Of a stretch of DNA of 43,200 nt, positions 21,822 to 30,837 are shown in pieces. The first letter of the stretch is position 1; each line of letters opens with the position of its first letter. Source of the stretch: a virus. The stretch lies in IMG/VR virus record IMGVR_UViG_3300035560_000001, positions 1-43,200 of that record; one strand, written 5' to 3'. The translations under genes were made by a program, and so were the position numbers. The notes under the pieces are model-generated. The model searched no databases. It worked only from the letters and a program-made list of their open reading frames with translations, and was not told where the DNA came from.

Positions 21822-23753
21822 ATGGGATTCAATAAAATAGCCGAAGCTTTTGTTGAGATCAAGGGCGACAAGGGCAAATTCAGCGCGACTATCAGGCAGG
21901 GGAAGCGCGAGACGAGCAACTTCGCCAAGAGCGCAACCAAAAGCCTCAAGCGCGTTTCGATTGGCCTTGCCGCTATTGCTACGGCCGCCACTGTCGCCGC
22001 TGTTGCTATCGGAGTCAAGCTCACCAGGGCGATTATCAGAGCAGGACAGGCGACCATATCTGCGGCTGTGAAATATGATAAGTTGAACCGGGGCCTAGTC
22101 GCTGTTACGGGAAGCGTCGCCGAAGCCAATAAGCAACTGATCAGACTCAGGAAAGTAGCAGAACTTCCGGGACTTTCATTTGAGGCGGCTATCCGGGGAT
22201 CGATCAATCTGCAAGCGGCAGATCTATCGGCACAAATGGCAGAGCGAAGCCTCACGGCTTTTGGGAATGCTATCGTCACGATGGGCGGAGGCGTTCCAGA
22301 ACTACAGCGTGTAAATCTCCAGTTAGCACAGATGGCAGCAAGATCGAGTGGATTCGGCGAGGAAATCAGAACATTGCGCGCCATCGTTCCGCAGATAGGG
22401 CCTATACTGAGAAAGGCTTTTGACGGGAAAGCTCTCGAAGAGGTAAGCATTACAGGAAAAGAATTACTGGAGGTAATCGTCTCCGGGCTTGAGGATATTC
22501 CCAAAGCCACGGGCGGAGTTGCGAACGCGTTGGATAATCTCAAGATAGAATTCGATTTACTGAAGGCGGCTATCGGCAAGACAATGCTCGGTATAGTAGA
22601 AGATACGGCCAATAGCCTTGCGAGCGTCTTGAAAAAAATCGCTGCTATGATCCCTGAGTGGGGGAAATACAAGGATCAGGTTTCCAAAACATTCGCCGAT
22701 CTCATCCCTATAGTGGCAAAAGAAACAGCAAGCATGATGACCAGTATGATGAAGATAGTACTCGCTTCCGCTCGGCTAATATGGGAGCCAATAAAGTTTA
22801 GCTTCTTCACGATGATGAACTCCTTGACGACAGAAGCAGCTCTCGGATTTGCAAAATTATTGAAAAAGATGGGAGTGGGAACGGAAGAAGGCTTCCAGAA
22901 GGCAGTCGCAGCAGTTCGGGAGGCTGATAAAGAAATACAGGACAATATTGAAAAGACTTTCGAGGAAGGTTTTACGAATGCAATGAAGAAAGCTCTTGCA
23001 GCTCTTGAGGTAGAAGGCCCGAAAATAGCTTCATCATGGGAGAGAATGCTTGCGGCGATTGCTTCCGCATTCGACAGGATAAAAATAGAAGAGGCAATAG
23101 CTGAAACAGTCAAGAAAACAACCGCCGTTCTGGAAGCAATCGATCCAGCGAAATTGAAGTTTCTAATATTTGAGCCAGACGATCCGAAGAAACTGGATGC
23201 CGTCCTGAAAGACTCAGAGAAGCGGATCATCAGCTTCCGTGATATGATCGATAAAGAGATGAAGGACCGGCAGGGCAGGAGTCTTGCGAATTTCCAGGAG
23301 ATGCTGAGAGAGCAAGAGCGAGCAGCGCAAGACTTCGCCGACGCCATCCGCCCGGCTTTTGAGAATATGTTTATAGACTTCTTCTCCGGCAATACGAAGA
23401 ACCTCTGGCAAAACTTCTTTTCAGATCTCAAACGCATAGCTATCAGGGAACTGGCGAGCATCTTCGCGATTCAGCTTCTGAAGGGACTACTCACAGGCGG
23501 GACGAGCCTTGCAGCGACAGGATTGGGCGCGTCGTTATCTGCATTAGCTCCTCAGTCCATCGACCCGACTTCCAGAGCCATTGGCGGTGCGGTATCCAGG
23601 GGAGCGCGGGCTGTTGGGAACTTCTTAGAAGGCGGGACTATCATCGTCAACGATCAAGACCTATCGAATTTTGACGTGCAACGGATGACCAAACAAGTGG
23701 AGCAGGGGATAGGCCCGGCGCTTCGTCAGGCTGCCGCTGATGGTATCCAATGA
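21822..23753 (+). CDS. Tape measure protein
   Basis: A 643-residue largely helical protein. A basic N terminus is followed by an Ala-rich hydrophobic segment (about 46-65) and the pattern LRKVAELPGLSFEAAIRGSI, common in tape-measure N-terminal domains. A second hydrophobic block lies near residues 555-590 (LLKGLLTGGTSLAATGLGAS). The length would set a tail of roughly 95-100 nm at 1.5 angstrom per residue, typical for a siphovirus. It directly follows the chaperone genes, as expected. Confidence 0.92.
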   Translation: MGFNKIAEAFVEIKGDKGKFSATIRQGKRETSNFAKSATKSLKRVSIGLAAIATAATVAAVAIGVKLTRAIIRAGQATISAAVKYDKLNRGLVAVTGSVAEANKQLIRLRKVAELPGLSFEAAIRGSINLQAADLSAQMAERSLTAFGNAIVTMGGGVPELQRVNLQLAQMAARSSGFGEEIRTLRAIVPQIGPILRKAFDGKALEEVSITGKELLEVIVSGLEDIPKATGGVANALDNLKIEFDLLKAAIGKTMLGIVEDTANSLASVLKKIAAMIPEWGKYKDQVSKTFADLIPIVAKETASMMTSMMKIVLASARLIWEPIKFSFFTMMNSLTTEAALGFAKLLKKMGVGTEEGFQKAVAAVREADKEIQDNIEKTFEEGFTNAMKKALAALEVEGPKIASSWERMLAAIASAFDRIKIEEAIAETVKKTTAVLEAIDPAKLKFLIFEPDDPKKLDAVLKDSEKRIISFRDMIDKEMKDRQGRSLANFQEMLREQERAAQDFADAIRPAFENMFIDFFSGNTKNLWQNFFSDLKRIAIRELASIFAIQLLKGLLTGGTSLAATGLGASLSALAPQSIDPTSRAIGGAVSRGARAVGNFLEGGTIIVNDQDLSNFDVQRMTKQVEQGIGPALRQAAADGIQ

Positions 23754-24883
23754 ACGCGACAGCACTCAGAAGAAACCTGTCAAAAGCCTCCGTAAAGCTA
23801 CGCTATAAAATCCTATTTGATTCCGTAGATAAGACCGATCTGCTGGTGAGCCTGGGGACCATACGCAGGGACGTCAATCTGTCTACTGGAACGGCGTTGG
23901 TGACGTTCAATAACTCCGGCGGCTGGTGGAACTTCCTGCATCAAACGAATGTAGCCCTCCGGGATACAGTGGAGATCCAGGTCTACGTCGACGGCGATGC
24001 GGCAAACGTCTTGACTCTCTTCTCAGGGACGTGCTGGTATCCTAAATTCGAGGGGTCTAACGTCACTATAACCGTCAAAGATCATAGCGGCAGCTTTCTT
24101 GATCGGAAGGTGGGAAGCAACGAGAGTCCTTATACATTCTGGCAAGCGCAGGGACACACTGTTGATGCTGTGGTATGGCGGATGCTTACTCATGCCGATC
24201 TCGGAAATCTTGATGGGCTTAACGGTCCTGCAAACACAGATATTGACTACGGCTCATTCGCTCGTTGGAGAGACGTTCATATCATCCCGAACGATTACGA
24301 AGTAAAAGGAATGCCAAAGGGTCAGACCATAGGCCAGTTATTGATGATCCTCTGCCAGATGAGCCATAGCTACATCTGGATCAATAATGATGGCAAGTTC
24401 GAATTCGCTCCGCCTTACGAGCCGGGATATTCATATAGCGAAGGCAACACAGGGAAGCGGGGAAAGCCTGGACATGGACGGGAACTGGTAATACGGGACG
24501 ATCTGATCATAAACGACATCACGGTCGGGTATGGTCATAATTTTACGTTGGGAAGCTGGGTCGCCTTCGTCAACGATACGGATGCAACCAGTATCGCTAA
24601 ATATGGGTTATCGCCAAAGACCATCGAAGGCCGCATATTCGCTCATCAGACAGTGGAAAGCGCGACCTCTGACCGGGATGCGACGCTGGTGGATTATGCG
24701 TATCCTCTCAGGTTTCTCACATTAACTCCCGGCTTCCCGGCTATCATGGAGGACCTGGGTAGGCATATAGCCGTGAGCGATACATTGAAAGAGATTAGCA
24801 ATCAATCCGCAGAGACGGAACAGATCAATTACGATCTCGATACCTGGGAGATCACAATCAAAGCGAGGTGGCCCTGGCCATGA
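23750..24883 (+). CDS. Tail tip/baseplate hub-like protein
   Basis: A 377-residue protein overlapping the tape-measure stop by ATGA. It starts with paired beta domains (LVSLGTIRRDVNLSTGTALVTF), then TVKDHSGSFLDRKVG, and a centre with PKGQTIGQLLMILCQMSHSY and WINNDGKFEFAPP, which resembles the gp27/late-control-D fold of tail hubs. In siphoviruses this position usually holds the distal tail or hub protein. The exact family cannot be settled by eye. Confidence 0.7.
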   Translation: MNATALRRNLSKASVKLRYKILFDSVDKTDLLVSLGTIRRDVNLSTGTALVTFNNSGGWWNFLHQTNVALRDTVEIQVYVDGDAANVLTLFSGTCWYPKFEGSNVTITVKDHSGSFLDRKVGSNESPYTFWQAQGHTVDAVVWRMLTHADLGNLDGLNGPANTDIDYGSFARWRDVHIIPNDYEVKGMPKGQTIGQLLMILCQMSHSYIWINNDGKFEFAPPYEPGYSYSEGNTGKRGKPGHGRELVIRDDLIINDITVGYGHNFTLGSWVAFVNDTDATSIAKYGLSPKTIEGRIFAHQTVESATSDRDATLVDYAYPLRFLTLTPGFPAIMEDLGRHIAVSDTLKEISNQSAETEQINYDLDTWEITIKARWPWP

Positions 24884-24905
24884 TCTCAAAACAAGGGGAT
24901 AGAAA

Positions 24906-25583
24906 ATGACAAAGGAAGAACGCAAACGGCGAGATAAAGCAATATTATTCGGACGGATAAACGGAGATAAGCTTCATATATTAGCGTCGCGATATGAGCT
25001 TTCACATGGACGCATTTCTAAAATCCTGCAAAGTCAAGGAATGCGTTCCCATGAAATGACGGCGATAAAACATAAGCAAGTTATATCTATGCTCAAAGAA
25101 GGGAAGACGAGAAAAGAAATTGCAGTAGAGATGGGCTATTATATTACAACCGTTGAGGCTTTAGCGTTGAAATACGGCTTTAGCTGGAAGCCACAGAAAA
25201 TCCTATGCAAAATTTGTGGGGATGAATTTATGCAAAAGACATATCATCAGTCTTGTTGTTCTCTTGGTTGTTCTTACGAATATAAAAAACAGCGTACCAT
25301 GCGTTATATTACAAAAACTTGCGAATTCTGCGGGAAGGCATATAGATTACAAGTATCTGTAAAATACAGGAAACGTTTTTGTACTACATCCTGCGCCCAA
25401 AAAGCATTAAATAAGAGTAAAGAAATTCGCAATGATGAAATATGGTGGTTGAGGGAAGAGCAAAAATTGACATTTGTGCGTATAGGCGAAATATTTGAGA
25501 TGGGTTGTTCTACGGCACGTTCTATATATATAAAGCAAAAAAAGATTCGAGCTTTGGAAGACGCGGAACTAATAGGAGTCTAG
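24906..25583 (+). CDS. Predicted DNA-binding protein: HTH, two zinc ribbons, HTH
   Basis: A 225-residue basic protein in AT-rich DNA inserted between tail genes and introduced by AAGGGGATAGA. Helix-turn-helix-like segments lie at about 20-45 (LASRYELSHGRISKIL), 55-92 (EGKTRKEIAVEMGYYITTV) and 183-212 (TFVRIGEIFEMGCSTARSI). Between them are two zinc-ribbon-like units: C101-x2-C104 with C117/C122, and C139-x2-C142 with C159/C163. No nuclease motif (HNH, GIY-YIG) is visible. It looks like a horizontally acquired moron, either a regulator or the DNA-binding half of a homing-type enzyme. Confidence 0.65.
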   Translation: MTKEERKRRDKAILFGRINGDKLHILASRYELSHGRISKILQSQGMRSHEMTAIKHKQVISMLKEGKTRKEIAVEMGYYITTVEALALKYGFSWKPQKILCKICGDEFMQKTYHQSCCSLGCSYEYKKQRTMRYITKTCEFCGKAYRLQVSVKYRKRFCTTSCAQKALNKSKEIRNDEIWWLREEQKLTFVRIGEIFEMGCSTARSIYIKQKKIRALEDAELIGV

Positions 25584-25584
25584 T

Positions 25585-25980
25585 GTGAGTGGATACATGG
25601 AACTCAGCGACGGGACCAGCAGCATCAGCTTCTCTCCGCTGGTCAATCCAGGGATACGCCGACCTGGCCGCAGGACGCGTGGGCATAATCAGTATGATGG
25701 CGGGCCGTGTCAATACTGGGATGCTGAGGGAGCGTTTCGAGAAGACTTCTCGCTCAATAACATATCGAAAGCCGATGCCGACCAGCTTAACGAGTGGTGG
25801 CAGCAGTTACGCATCCTGGTGTTCAAGGCGGATCTGGACGGAGATCCTACCGGAACCATATACGCCAGGATAAACCCGGCCGGCGGGCGGCCGTTTCAAT
25901 TCATGTTTGGCCAGACGGTAGATACTAAATTCGAGGCGACGGTTACTGTAGTTGAAGTAAGCTCGTCGTCCAGTGCATAA
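25585..25980 (+). CDS. Tail protein, short paralog flanking the glycosyltransferase cassette
   Basis: A 131-residue protein with GTG start (AGGAG six bases upstream). It matches the N-terminal 120 residues of the protein at 31445: both open with (Y)xLSDGxSS, contain RG, NISKADAD/NITKTRAD followed by a WW pair, a TK near residue 110 and end in EVSSxS. It ends SSSSSA right after the shared region, while the paralog continues with a long serine-rich tail. Probably a tail tip component; precise role unknown. Confidence 0.7.
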   Translation: MSGYMELSDGTSSISFSPLVNPGIRRPGRRTRGHNQYDGGPCQYWDAEGAFREDFSLNNISKADADQLNEWWQQLRILVFKADLDGDPTGTIYARINPAGGRPFQFMFGQTVDTKFEATVTVVEVSSSSSA

Positions 25981-25991
25981 GGGGATAGAAA

Positions 25992-26174
25992 ATGATTTAC
26001 AGGATTATAGGCACAGTTCTTTTTGCTGTGGCAATGTTCTTTTTTCTCCGATTTGCGTGGCGTAAGAATATGAGGGATTGGGAATACATACAGGAAAGCC
26101 GGCGGAAACATGATGAGTGGATGATAGAATGCGGTCGGCATCAAGCTGAATGGGAGCAAAAGAAAAGGGGATAG
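25992..26174 (+). CDS. Small membrane protein between boundary motifs
   Basis: A 60-residue protein with one N-terminal membrane helix (about residues 4-23, very Phe-rich) and a charged, Trp-containing tail. It starts after one AAGGGGATAGA and ends KKRG plus the TAG inside the next copy, so the whole gene is bracketed by the 11-mer. It recalls the small membrane gene at 15-212. Function unknown. Confidence 0.65.
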   Translation: MIYRIIGTVLFAVAMFFFLRFAWRKNMRDWEYIQESRRKHDEWMIECGRHQAEWEQKKRG

Positions 26175-26177
26175 ATC

Positions 26178-27167
26178 ATGAAGACAGCATTTGCAGGCCC
26201 ATGGATAGGCGAATTTGGCTGGGAGATCATGACGTGGATTCCGTATCTCAGGAAGCTGTGTCGGGAATATGACAAGATGATTATATCAACATTCGAGGGA
26301 ATGGAGGCCTTGTATACGGGATTTCATTGTGAGCTTGAATTCAATCCGCATAATTATATGACGCGGCTTGACGACTGGATGAATCCTGATATTACTTTTT
26401 CCCTTCCGCTTGGCATACCAATAGAGGCAGTGCGGATAAATCCCATCAAAGAATATCGCATCGACGGCGAGTACGTCAGATACGGCTCGCCAGTCGTCAA
26501 AGATGTTAGCGTGCTATTCCATGCGCGGGGTATTGAGAAGGGAGCGTCAAAGAACTGGCCTCGAGAGAAGTGGGAAAAACTGGCGAAGGAATTTCCCGAA
26601 GCCATCTGCATCGGTTCGCCAAAGGATTTGAATGTATATGAAGGCATGGCAGACTGGACATTGCACCAAGACGCTAGAACGGCAGATCTAAATCAACTCA
26701 TGGACTTGATAGCATCTGCATCCATAGTCATCGGCGGATCATCCGGCGTGATGCACCTCGCCCTCATGTGCGGGACGCGGATCGCCACCTGGGGGAAGTG
26801 CAACAACTTCGGCGACACGCTGGAGAATAGATATAAAGAGACGTGGAATCCGTTTGGAACTCCGGTGACGTGGGTCGGCGATACATGGAATCCTGAGCCA
26901 GAGGATATTCTAAAGGCATTACAGCCTCATAACGTACCCGCTCCACAGACGTTAAGTGCTGTATACGATGCTGTACAATCCGGGCAGTATATCATCTCCA
27001 CCGCATTTATGGGCAAGAGAGATGGCAAGGAAGCGGTATTGACGCGCTGCTCGGCAACCAATTTCCCTGATGACAGGCTGGATGAAGCTGCAAGGAAAAT
27101 GTCCAGAGACGTAGATGGATCAATCGCCCAGGTAAAGGCGGAGAGGATACCTGTCTCATGGCGATAA
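26178..27167 (+). CDS. GT9-like glycosyltransferase
   Basis: A 329-residue GT-B fold enzyme resembling family 9 (heptosyltransferase-type). The N terminus (MKTAFAGPWIGEFGWEI) fits an acceptor-binding Rossmann fold. The second half has KNWPREKWEKLAKEF and IGGSSGVMHLA (185-195), the usual nucleotide-sugar-binding loop of GT9. Donor and acceptor are unknown. It leads a run of glycosyltransferase genes inside the tail region and overlaps the next gene by ten bases. Confidence 0.85.
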   Translation: MKTAFAGPWIGEFGWEIMTWIPYLRKLCREYDKMIISTFEGMEALYTGFHCELEFNPHNYMTRLDDWMNPDITFSLPLGIPIEAVRINPIKEYRIDGEYVRYGSPVVKDVSVLFHARGIEKGASKNWPREKWEKLAKEFPEAICIGSPKDLNVYEGMADWTLHQDARTADLNQLMDLIASASIVIGGSSGVMHLALMCGTRIATWGKCNNFGDTLENRYKETWNPFGTPVTWVGDTWNPEPEDILKALQPHNVPAPQTLSAVYDAVQSGQYIISTAFMGKRDGKEAVLTRCSATNFPDDRLDEAARKMSRDVDGSIAQVKAERIPVSWR

Positions 27168-29206
27168 AAATGGAATGGCATAACGCCCAATTTGCAGGCG
27201 ATCTGATTGCAGGGACAGCGGCCCCCAGAGACATAGCGGCAGTTCGTCAATGTGAGGTCTGTAGTTTCGAGGCTGTGATGCCGCGCAAGGCGCGAGAGGT
27301 CGTGATCGGTTGCCCAGAATGCGGAGAGGAATCACTGCGGCGCAAGTTCAGGGTGCGATTCAATACGGGAGGCAAGCCGCATTTTCAGCAGATATTCTAC
27401 GGCAATCCTTATCTGGAGAATTTCTCAGGCACTCCGGATATATCATTGAGATTGGGAACGCAGATCGCGTGCAACCGATCCAGCAGGGGCGTCCATATCA
27501 GCGAGGCGTTCCGGTTTGCTATCATGGCAAAGACGGGTTTTGAGTTCCCGATGGGACCGCTAATTCCCGACTTGCATCTGACTGAAGACGAGAAGAAGCT
27601 GCCGCCGATTATTGACGGAAGATACTGGCTGGTATGTACAGGCAAGCGCCCGCCGTTTACGTCAAAGTTCTGGCCGCCTGAACGCTGGCAAGCCGTGGTT
27701 TCGGAATTATCTGATATAACCTTCGTCCAGATAGGACTCGATGACGGCAAGCCGCATTCAGAGCATTATCATCCTGAGATATACGGCGACAACGTGATAA
27801 ACATGATCGGCGAGACTCAGGATCCTAGATCGGGCATTCGGGATCTATTCCGGCTTGTCGATCAGAGCGACGGATGCTTATCTCTCGTCAGTAGCTTGAT
27901 GCACATAGCCGCAGCATTCGGCAAGCCCTGTGTGATTCCAGCAGGAGCGCGTGAGCCGACGAGATTTGAGCAGTATAGCTTTCACAAGTATATCCATCAC
28001 CAGGGAGCTATGCGGTGCGTCGGAAAGGATGAAAAAGGATTTGAGCGCGAGCATAAAGGAAATCACTCATGCTGGAAGCAGCGGACGGATGCCTGTCCCA
28101 ATCTGGAGCAGGGTTATCCGAAGTGCATGATCATGATAGAGCCGCATCAGGTTAGCAACGCCATTAAGAGTTTTTACATCGGCGGAGCATTGGAACGTCC
28201 AGCAGAACGAGCGAGAAAGGTCGTTAAACGCCGTCCAGTCTTCAAGATGGTATGTAACGCCCACGCATACGGAGGAGGGGAGCGGTCTAGCGTGTGGTTA
28301 GCTAATAGGATGCTCCTGGAGGGCTACGAGGTACACTTAATCCCGTCTAAGAGTGTCAACCGAGAATTCAGCGTGCAGCTATCCCCGCACGTCAAGCTGG
28401 ATTCACAGGAGCATCCCCTCACTGAGCCGTGTGATATATTCATGCTCTATGCAAATGACATGCCAATAGCGTTTGATGGTCGATACAAATTGCTGGAGAA
28501 GGTGGATGCTAAGAAGAAGATCATGGTCCTGAATTACCGGCTGTTTCAGGCCGGCGAGGTCGAGTGGAGCAAGACGTGGGATCAATATATCTTTCTGTGT
28601 TCCGATCTGGAGCAGGAGTTCAAAAAGAGGGTACCCGCGTGCGACTCTATAATATTGCCGCCGCCGGTGGATCTGGCGCCGTTTCTGGATGCGGATCTGG
28701 GATCGCTGGACAAGACCTTGCACGTTGTCAGGATCGGCTCTCAGGGATCTGTCAAGTACCCGGAGAATATTAGATCTATCGTGGAGCGAATAAAACTGGA
28801 GCATCCAGCCATCAGGTTTACGTTCATGGGCGGGGACGAGAGATTGAACGGGCTTGAGTACGTCGATAACCTGAAGGCATATAGTATGCCTGTCCTGGAC
28901 GTTCTGAAGCGCGGCTGCTTGTTCTGGTACATATTGCCGCCTGATTACCTGGATAATGGCCCGCGCGTTATCATGGAGGCGATGGCCGCTGGCTTGCCTA
29001 TTGTCGCGGATAATTACGGCGGGGCGAAGGATAGACTGACGCCAGAGACGGGCTGGCTATGCGATTCGGTAGAGGATCACATCCAGGCTATTACGACCGT
29101 CAACAGCAAAGAGACGACGAAGATGGGATTGAAAGCCAAAGAACACGCCCGGATACATTTCGATCCCGAAAAGTGGATCGGAGCTATTCTGGGGAATTGG
29201 GGGTAG
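27158..29206 (+). CDS. Zinc ribbon + GT9-like + GT4-like glycosyltransferase fusion
   Basis: A 682-residue multidomain enzyme. Residues 32-55 hold a zinc-ribbon-like pair of CxxC motifs (CEVC, CPEC). Residues about 70-345 look like a GT9 domain (FWPPERWQAVV, then VSSLMHIAAAFGKP). Residues about 362-682 are a GT4 domain: AYGGGERSSVWLANRML for acceptor binding and IMEAMAAGLPIVADNYGG (605-622) for donor binding, with Glu607 in the EX7E-like position. Two transferase domains in one chain imply sequential addition of two sugars. Cys-rich segment 305-323 may be a second metal site. Confidence 0.85.
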   Translation: MAIKMEWHNAQFAGDLIAGTAAPRDIAAVRQCEVCSFEAVMPRKAREVVIGCPECGEESLRRKFRVRFNTGGKPHFQQIFYGNPYLENFSGTPDISLRLGTQIACNRSSRGVHISEAFRFAIMAKTGFEFPMGPLIPDLHLTEDEKKLPPIIDGRYWLVCTGKRPPFTSKFWPPERWQAVVSELSDITFVQIGLDDGKPHSEHYHPEIYGDNVINMIGETQDPRSGIRDLFRLVDQSDGCLSLVSSLMHIAAAFGKPCVIPAGAREPTRFEQYSFHKYIHHQGAMRCVGKDEKGFEREHKGNHSCWKQRTDACPNLEQGYPKCMIMIEPHQVSNAIKSFYIGGALERPAERARKVVKRRPVFKMVCNAHAYGGGERSSVWLANRMLLEGYEVHLIPSKSVNREFSVQLSPHVKLDSQEHPLTEPCDIFMLYANDMPIAFDGRYKLLEKVDAKKKIMVLNYRLFQAGEVEWSKTWDQYIFLCSDLEQEFKKRVPACDSIILPPPVDLAPFLDADLGSLDKTLHVVRIGSQGSVKYPENIRSIVERIKLEHPAIRFTFMGGDERLNGLEYVDNLKAYSMPVLDVLKRGCLFWYILPPDYLDNGPRVIMEAMAAGLPIVADNYGGAKDRLTPETGWLCDSVEDHIQAITTVNSKETTKMGLKAKEHARIHFDPEKWIGAILGNWG

Positions 29207-29208
29207 AC

Positions 29209-30414
29209 ATGAAGATATGCTTTTTCACGATGGCGAATGAAAGTATGATGGCACAGGCTCGACACTTGATCCTGTCTGGCGATATTGCTGGACGACCGAT
29301 ATGGTTCTTTCGCATTCCAGAAGACCATCCAGATCCGAAGCGATATAAGCTGGAATTGCTGATGGGGGATCTATTGCCAGATGCGGATAAATACGTCTAC
29401 CTGGACGCTGATAGTCTAATGCTTCAGTATGGCGACTGGGAGGCCGGCGACTGCTGGGGGGCTAAATACGAGCACTGGGGACGTGGCAGCGGATATGGAA
29501 ATGTATTCACAGGGACGGGATTCGATAAGTTCCTTGCGTTGTATAAAGAATATGGTTCGCCGCCGAGGTTAAACTCAGGGTGTGTCGTTCTATCTGGAAA
29601 GATACGCAAGCAGTTTGCGGTAGACTGGCTTGAGTTTTGTCTGCGGATCGATGCCATGAGTTCTGAGTGGTTGTGGATCAGAGATCAGATGGGCTATATG
29701 TTTGCACACATGAAATACAGACTGCCCATACTGCCGGCGAGGTTTAGCTGTATCGTCAAGCGCGAGATCCTCGGCGACCATTACATATCACTCCATGCGG
29801 CAGGACATCCTAAAGGCGCGGCGCTGGCACAATATACCCATGCTATCGACAGGATCCTGGGTGGCTCCATATCAGAGATGGCATATAACAGCCCTGATTG
29901 TCGTTGGCAAGTAATAGCTGATCTGATCATGAAGCACGCGGAAGATCCCGCTCATCCAGTGATCGCAGAGATGGGCATATTCAAGGGCGAAACTACGCGG
30001 CATCTGCTGAGGATATTCCCCGCACTCAAGATCTATTGCGTTGATAACCGGCAGCCGCCGGGGGCAGAGAAAAAAGCCAATGACGCAGAGGAGGTCTGGG
30101 GTGCATTGATGCAGGAAGATCATGATCGGATCGTCTATTACAAAGAGAATGTTCTGGACATTTCATTCCCTGAAAAGCTGGACGGCATCTTCGACGATTC
30201 GGATCATAGGACGGATGCGGTAGTAGCTCATGCTCGCAAACATTTTGGAGCGGTAAAGCGCGGTGGCTTTTATGCTGTGCATGATATAGATTTCGATAAC
30301 GGTTCATATTATGATGTATATAGCGTGAGGGATGCACTTGATATTCTCTGGGCTGCTGGGATATATGAAACAGGCCCGGACTGGATGGCGTGGACGATCA
30401 AGCGGGGATGTTGA
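29209..30414 (+). CDS. GT8-like glycosyltransferase fused to SAM methyltransferase-like domain
   Basis: A 401-residue protein; ATG 29209 after GGGGG is preferred over in-frame starts inside the previous gene. Residues 1 to about 215 form a GT-A domain with the DxD-type motif YLDAD (64-68), NSGCVVLSG (122-130) and HAAGHPKG (197-203), as in GT8. Residues about 245-400 resemble a class I methyltransferase (Methyltransf_24 type): AEMGIFKGETTRHL, YCVDN, DGIFDDSDH and GGFYAVHDID. The pair could add and then methylate a sugar. Confidence 0.8.
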   Translation: MKICFFTMANESMMAQARHLILSGDIAGRPIWFFRIPEDHPDPKRYKLELLMGDLLPDADKYVYLDADSLMLQYGDWEAGDCWGAKYEHWGRGSGYGNVFTGTGFDKFLALYKEYGSPPRLNSGCVVLSGKIRKQFAVDWLEFCLRIDAMSSEWLWIRDQMGYMFAHMKYRLPILPARFSCIVKREILGDHYISLHAAGHPKGAALAQYTHAIDRILGGSISEMAYNSPDCRWQVIADLIMKHAEDPAHPVIAEMGIFKGETTRHLLRIFPALKIYCVDNRQPPGAEKKANDAEEVWGALMQEDHDRIVYYKENVLDISFPEKLDGIFDDSDHRTDAVVAHARKHFGAVKRGGFYAVHDIDFDNGSYYDVYSVRDALDILWAAGIYETGPDWMAWTIKRGC

Positions 30415-30489
30415 AGAACTACGCGATTGAATCAAGACGAATTCTGTTATGGGTCTCGAATGTATGATTTTTTATAGGGAGGATAGATT

Positions 30490-30804
30490 ATGGGTAAAAA
30501 TACAAAGACAATCGAAGCGAAGTATCATATTGGACAGGTCGTATGGTTCTATGTGATGGCTGGTTCTACTGATGATATATTCAGCTATCCTTGTATCGGT
30601 AGAGGCCGGATAACTTATATTATACCTGCTGACAGATATATGGGATACAGTAGAGAACCTGAGATATTATATGGTATGAATGGGTGCTTGGATGGGCTAC
30701 CAATTCCTGAATCGAATATTTATCCAGATTCAATCGACGAAGCTATTGACCGATTGAATGCCAACTGGGACTGCGATTGGAGAGAATATAAAGGGGGATG
30801 CTGA
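30490..30804 (+). CDS. Hypothetical protein in the glycosyltransferase cassette
   Basis: A 104-residue protein in AT-rich DNA, preceded by GGGAGGATAGATT, a variant of the recurring leader motif. The sequence opens as a small beta-barrel-like domain (YHIGQVVWFYVM, then GRGRITYIIP) and ends in an acidic Trp-rich tail. It does not look like a transferase. Possibly an inserted moron. The 75 bases upstream hold no recognisable signal. Confidence 0.6.
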   Translation: MGKNTKTIEAKYHIGQVVWFYVMAGSTDDIFSYPCIGRGRITYIIPADRYMGYSREPEILYGMNGCLDGLPIPESNIYPDSIDEAIDRLNANWDCDWREYKGGC

Positions 30805-30837
30805 CGGCATTGACAGCGCGTGCCGCTGAGGATTAAA

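Noticed and set aside
21797-23461. Two long reverse-strand open frames (21797-22672 and 22676-23461)
   Set aside because: They lie wholly opposite the tape measure gene, have serine/alanine-rich composition from antisense reading and no ribosome sites. All neighbouring genes are on the + strand.
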